DNA of 64,000 nt, from the NCBI RefSeq assembly GCF_000967725.1, contig NZ_JXYE01000002.1:1550001-1614000 (forward strand), in the 5' to 3' direction. The translations under genes were made by a program, and so were the position numbers. The stretch's first letter is position 1. Each line of letters opens with the position of its first letter. The DNA comes from Loktanella sp. S4079 (GTDB lineage: Bacteria; Pseudomonadota; Alphaproteobacteria; Rhodobacterales; Rhodobacteraceae). Positions 63,506-64,000 of this stretch are shown here, piece after piece. The notes below the pieces were generated by a model that saw only the letters and a program-made list of their open reading frames with translations, had not been told where the DNA came from and searched no databases.

Positions 63506-64000
63506 TCAGACAAAGCCGCATGAAATGCTTCGGTGACTTGGGCATCCCCGTGGATACGCCCAAGTTTTCGCAATCCGAAATGCACATGGGCCAGCGAGAC
63601 GTAGTAATCGACAAAGGCATAATTTGTGCCCGCCCCAGCAGCAGCGCCCAAAATTGGCACTGTTTGCGCGGCAAGCTTTTGTGACATGACAGCAGCAAAT
63701 TGAGGCGCGACCTTGCGGATAAACCCGTGAACAGCCGCACCCGATAGCCCAAGACGCGCCCCGATAAAGGCCGTATCCAATCCATCGTCTTGCTCACCCG
63801 GGCCACCTGAACCAAACACCGCCAGACAGGCGACACGAGTTTCTACAGCATCAGGATCTTCGCCATAGCTTTCGGCGACATGTAGCACAGCACGGAAAAT
63901 GACCGTCGTGGCAACCGGCAATTCGGCCAGCGCTGTGGGCAAACCACCCAGTCCACCAATCGCGCCTGACACGGTGCTAAGCGCCTTGTGAACCCGATCA
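63496..64000 (-). CDS. EcsC-like protein (partial, 5' end outside the window)
   Basis: A leftward frame open to the window edge encodes the C-terminal 167 residues of a protein resembling the EcsC family (TVIFRAVLHVAESYGEDP, ACLAVFGSGG, APQFAAVMSQKLAAQTVPILGAAAGAGTNYAFVDYY). Glycine- and alanine-rich segments suggest membrane association. Function is unknown. Its 3' end overlaps ptsP by 10 bases. Confidence 0.8.
   Translation of the reverse strand, partial: DRVHKALSTVSGAIGGLGGLPTALAELPVATTVIFRAVLHVAESYGEDPDAVETRVACLAVFGSGGPGEQDDGLDTAFIGARLGLSGAAVHGFIRKVAPQFAAVMSQKLAAQTVPILGAAAGAGTNYAFVDYYVSLAHVHFGLRKLGRIHGDAQVTEAFHAALSDQT

Overview
The window looks like chromosome of a Roseobacter-group alphaproteobacterium (Rhodobacterales). 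The evidence is the sucC-sucD-sucA-sucB-lpd cluster, a TIGR02300-type acidic protein, DUF1178 and EcsC-like proteins, modABC, a Rhodobacterales-style mobilisation module and many FCD-type GntR regulators. The identification rests on gene content and protein style, not on a database search.

Layout. (1) 1-12.9 kb is ordinary backbone: the TCA-cycle operon sucC-sucD-(DUF805-like)-sucA-sucB-(YkuD)-(MAPEG)-lpd, a TerB-like protein, a GntR regulator, a YgjP-type metalloprotease, a TIGR02300 protein and tRNA-Ala(GGC). (2) 13.0-13.6 kb is debris of a former mobile element at the tRNA: an integrase N-terminus with a stop codon, and the tail of a protein whose intact relative lies at 24 kb. (3) 13.9-23.4 kb is a single leftward operon that looks like a DNA-modification/defence system: beta-class DNA methyltransferase, PLD-nuclease/helicase, a 71-aa protein, a DndD/Rad50-like ATPase, a 126-aa protein, a sigma-4/HARE-HTH-like protein and a HEPN-like protein. 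Two of its genes are broken, one by a single in-frame TAA and one by a frameshift in an A8 run. (4) 23.85-51.39 kb is an integrated genomic island bounded by a 50-bp direct repeat of the tRNA-Cys 3' half, with an intact tyrosine integrase beside the intact tRNA. It carries a ColE1-like mobilisation module with genes nested inside the relaxase, an orphan VirB6, a two-gene membrane system of unknown function, an integrase remnant, an endonuclease/phosphatase-family protein, an etfAB/TRAP/FAD-oxidase operon, the homogentisate pathway (hpd, Rieske, hmgA, fahA, maiA), a stretch of decayed genes, and a XRE/xis/int control module. (5) 51.6-64 kb is backbone again: a UDP-GlcNAc 2-epimerase and two Kdo transferases, modABC, a histone-deacetylase-like protein, Nudix, DUF1178, aspartate kinase, ptsP and an EcsC-like protein running off the edge.

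How parts fit together. The suc operon makes succinyl-CoA synthetase and the complete 2-oxoglutarate dehydrogenase complex. A GntR regulator downstream shares a TGTGATCACA palindrome with the sucC leader. In the island, a TRAP importer, a D-2-hydroxyacid-type FAD dehydrogenase and ETF could feed a keto acid, perhaps 4-hydroxyphenylpyruvate from hydroxyphenyllactate, into the adjacent homogentisate pathway, giving fumarate and acetoacetate. That substrate is an inference. The best candidates for undescribed biology are the 13.9-23.4 kb operon and the two-gene membrane module at 29.0-32.5 kb.
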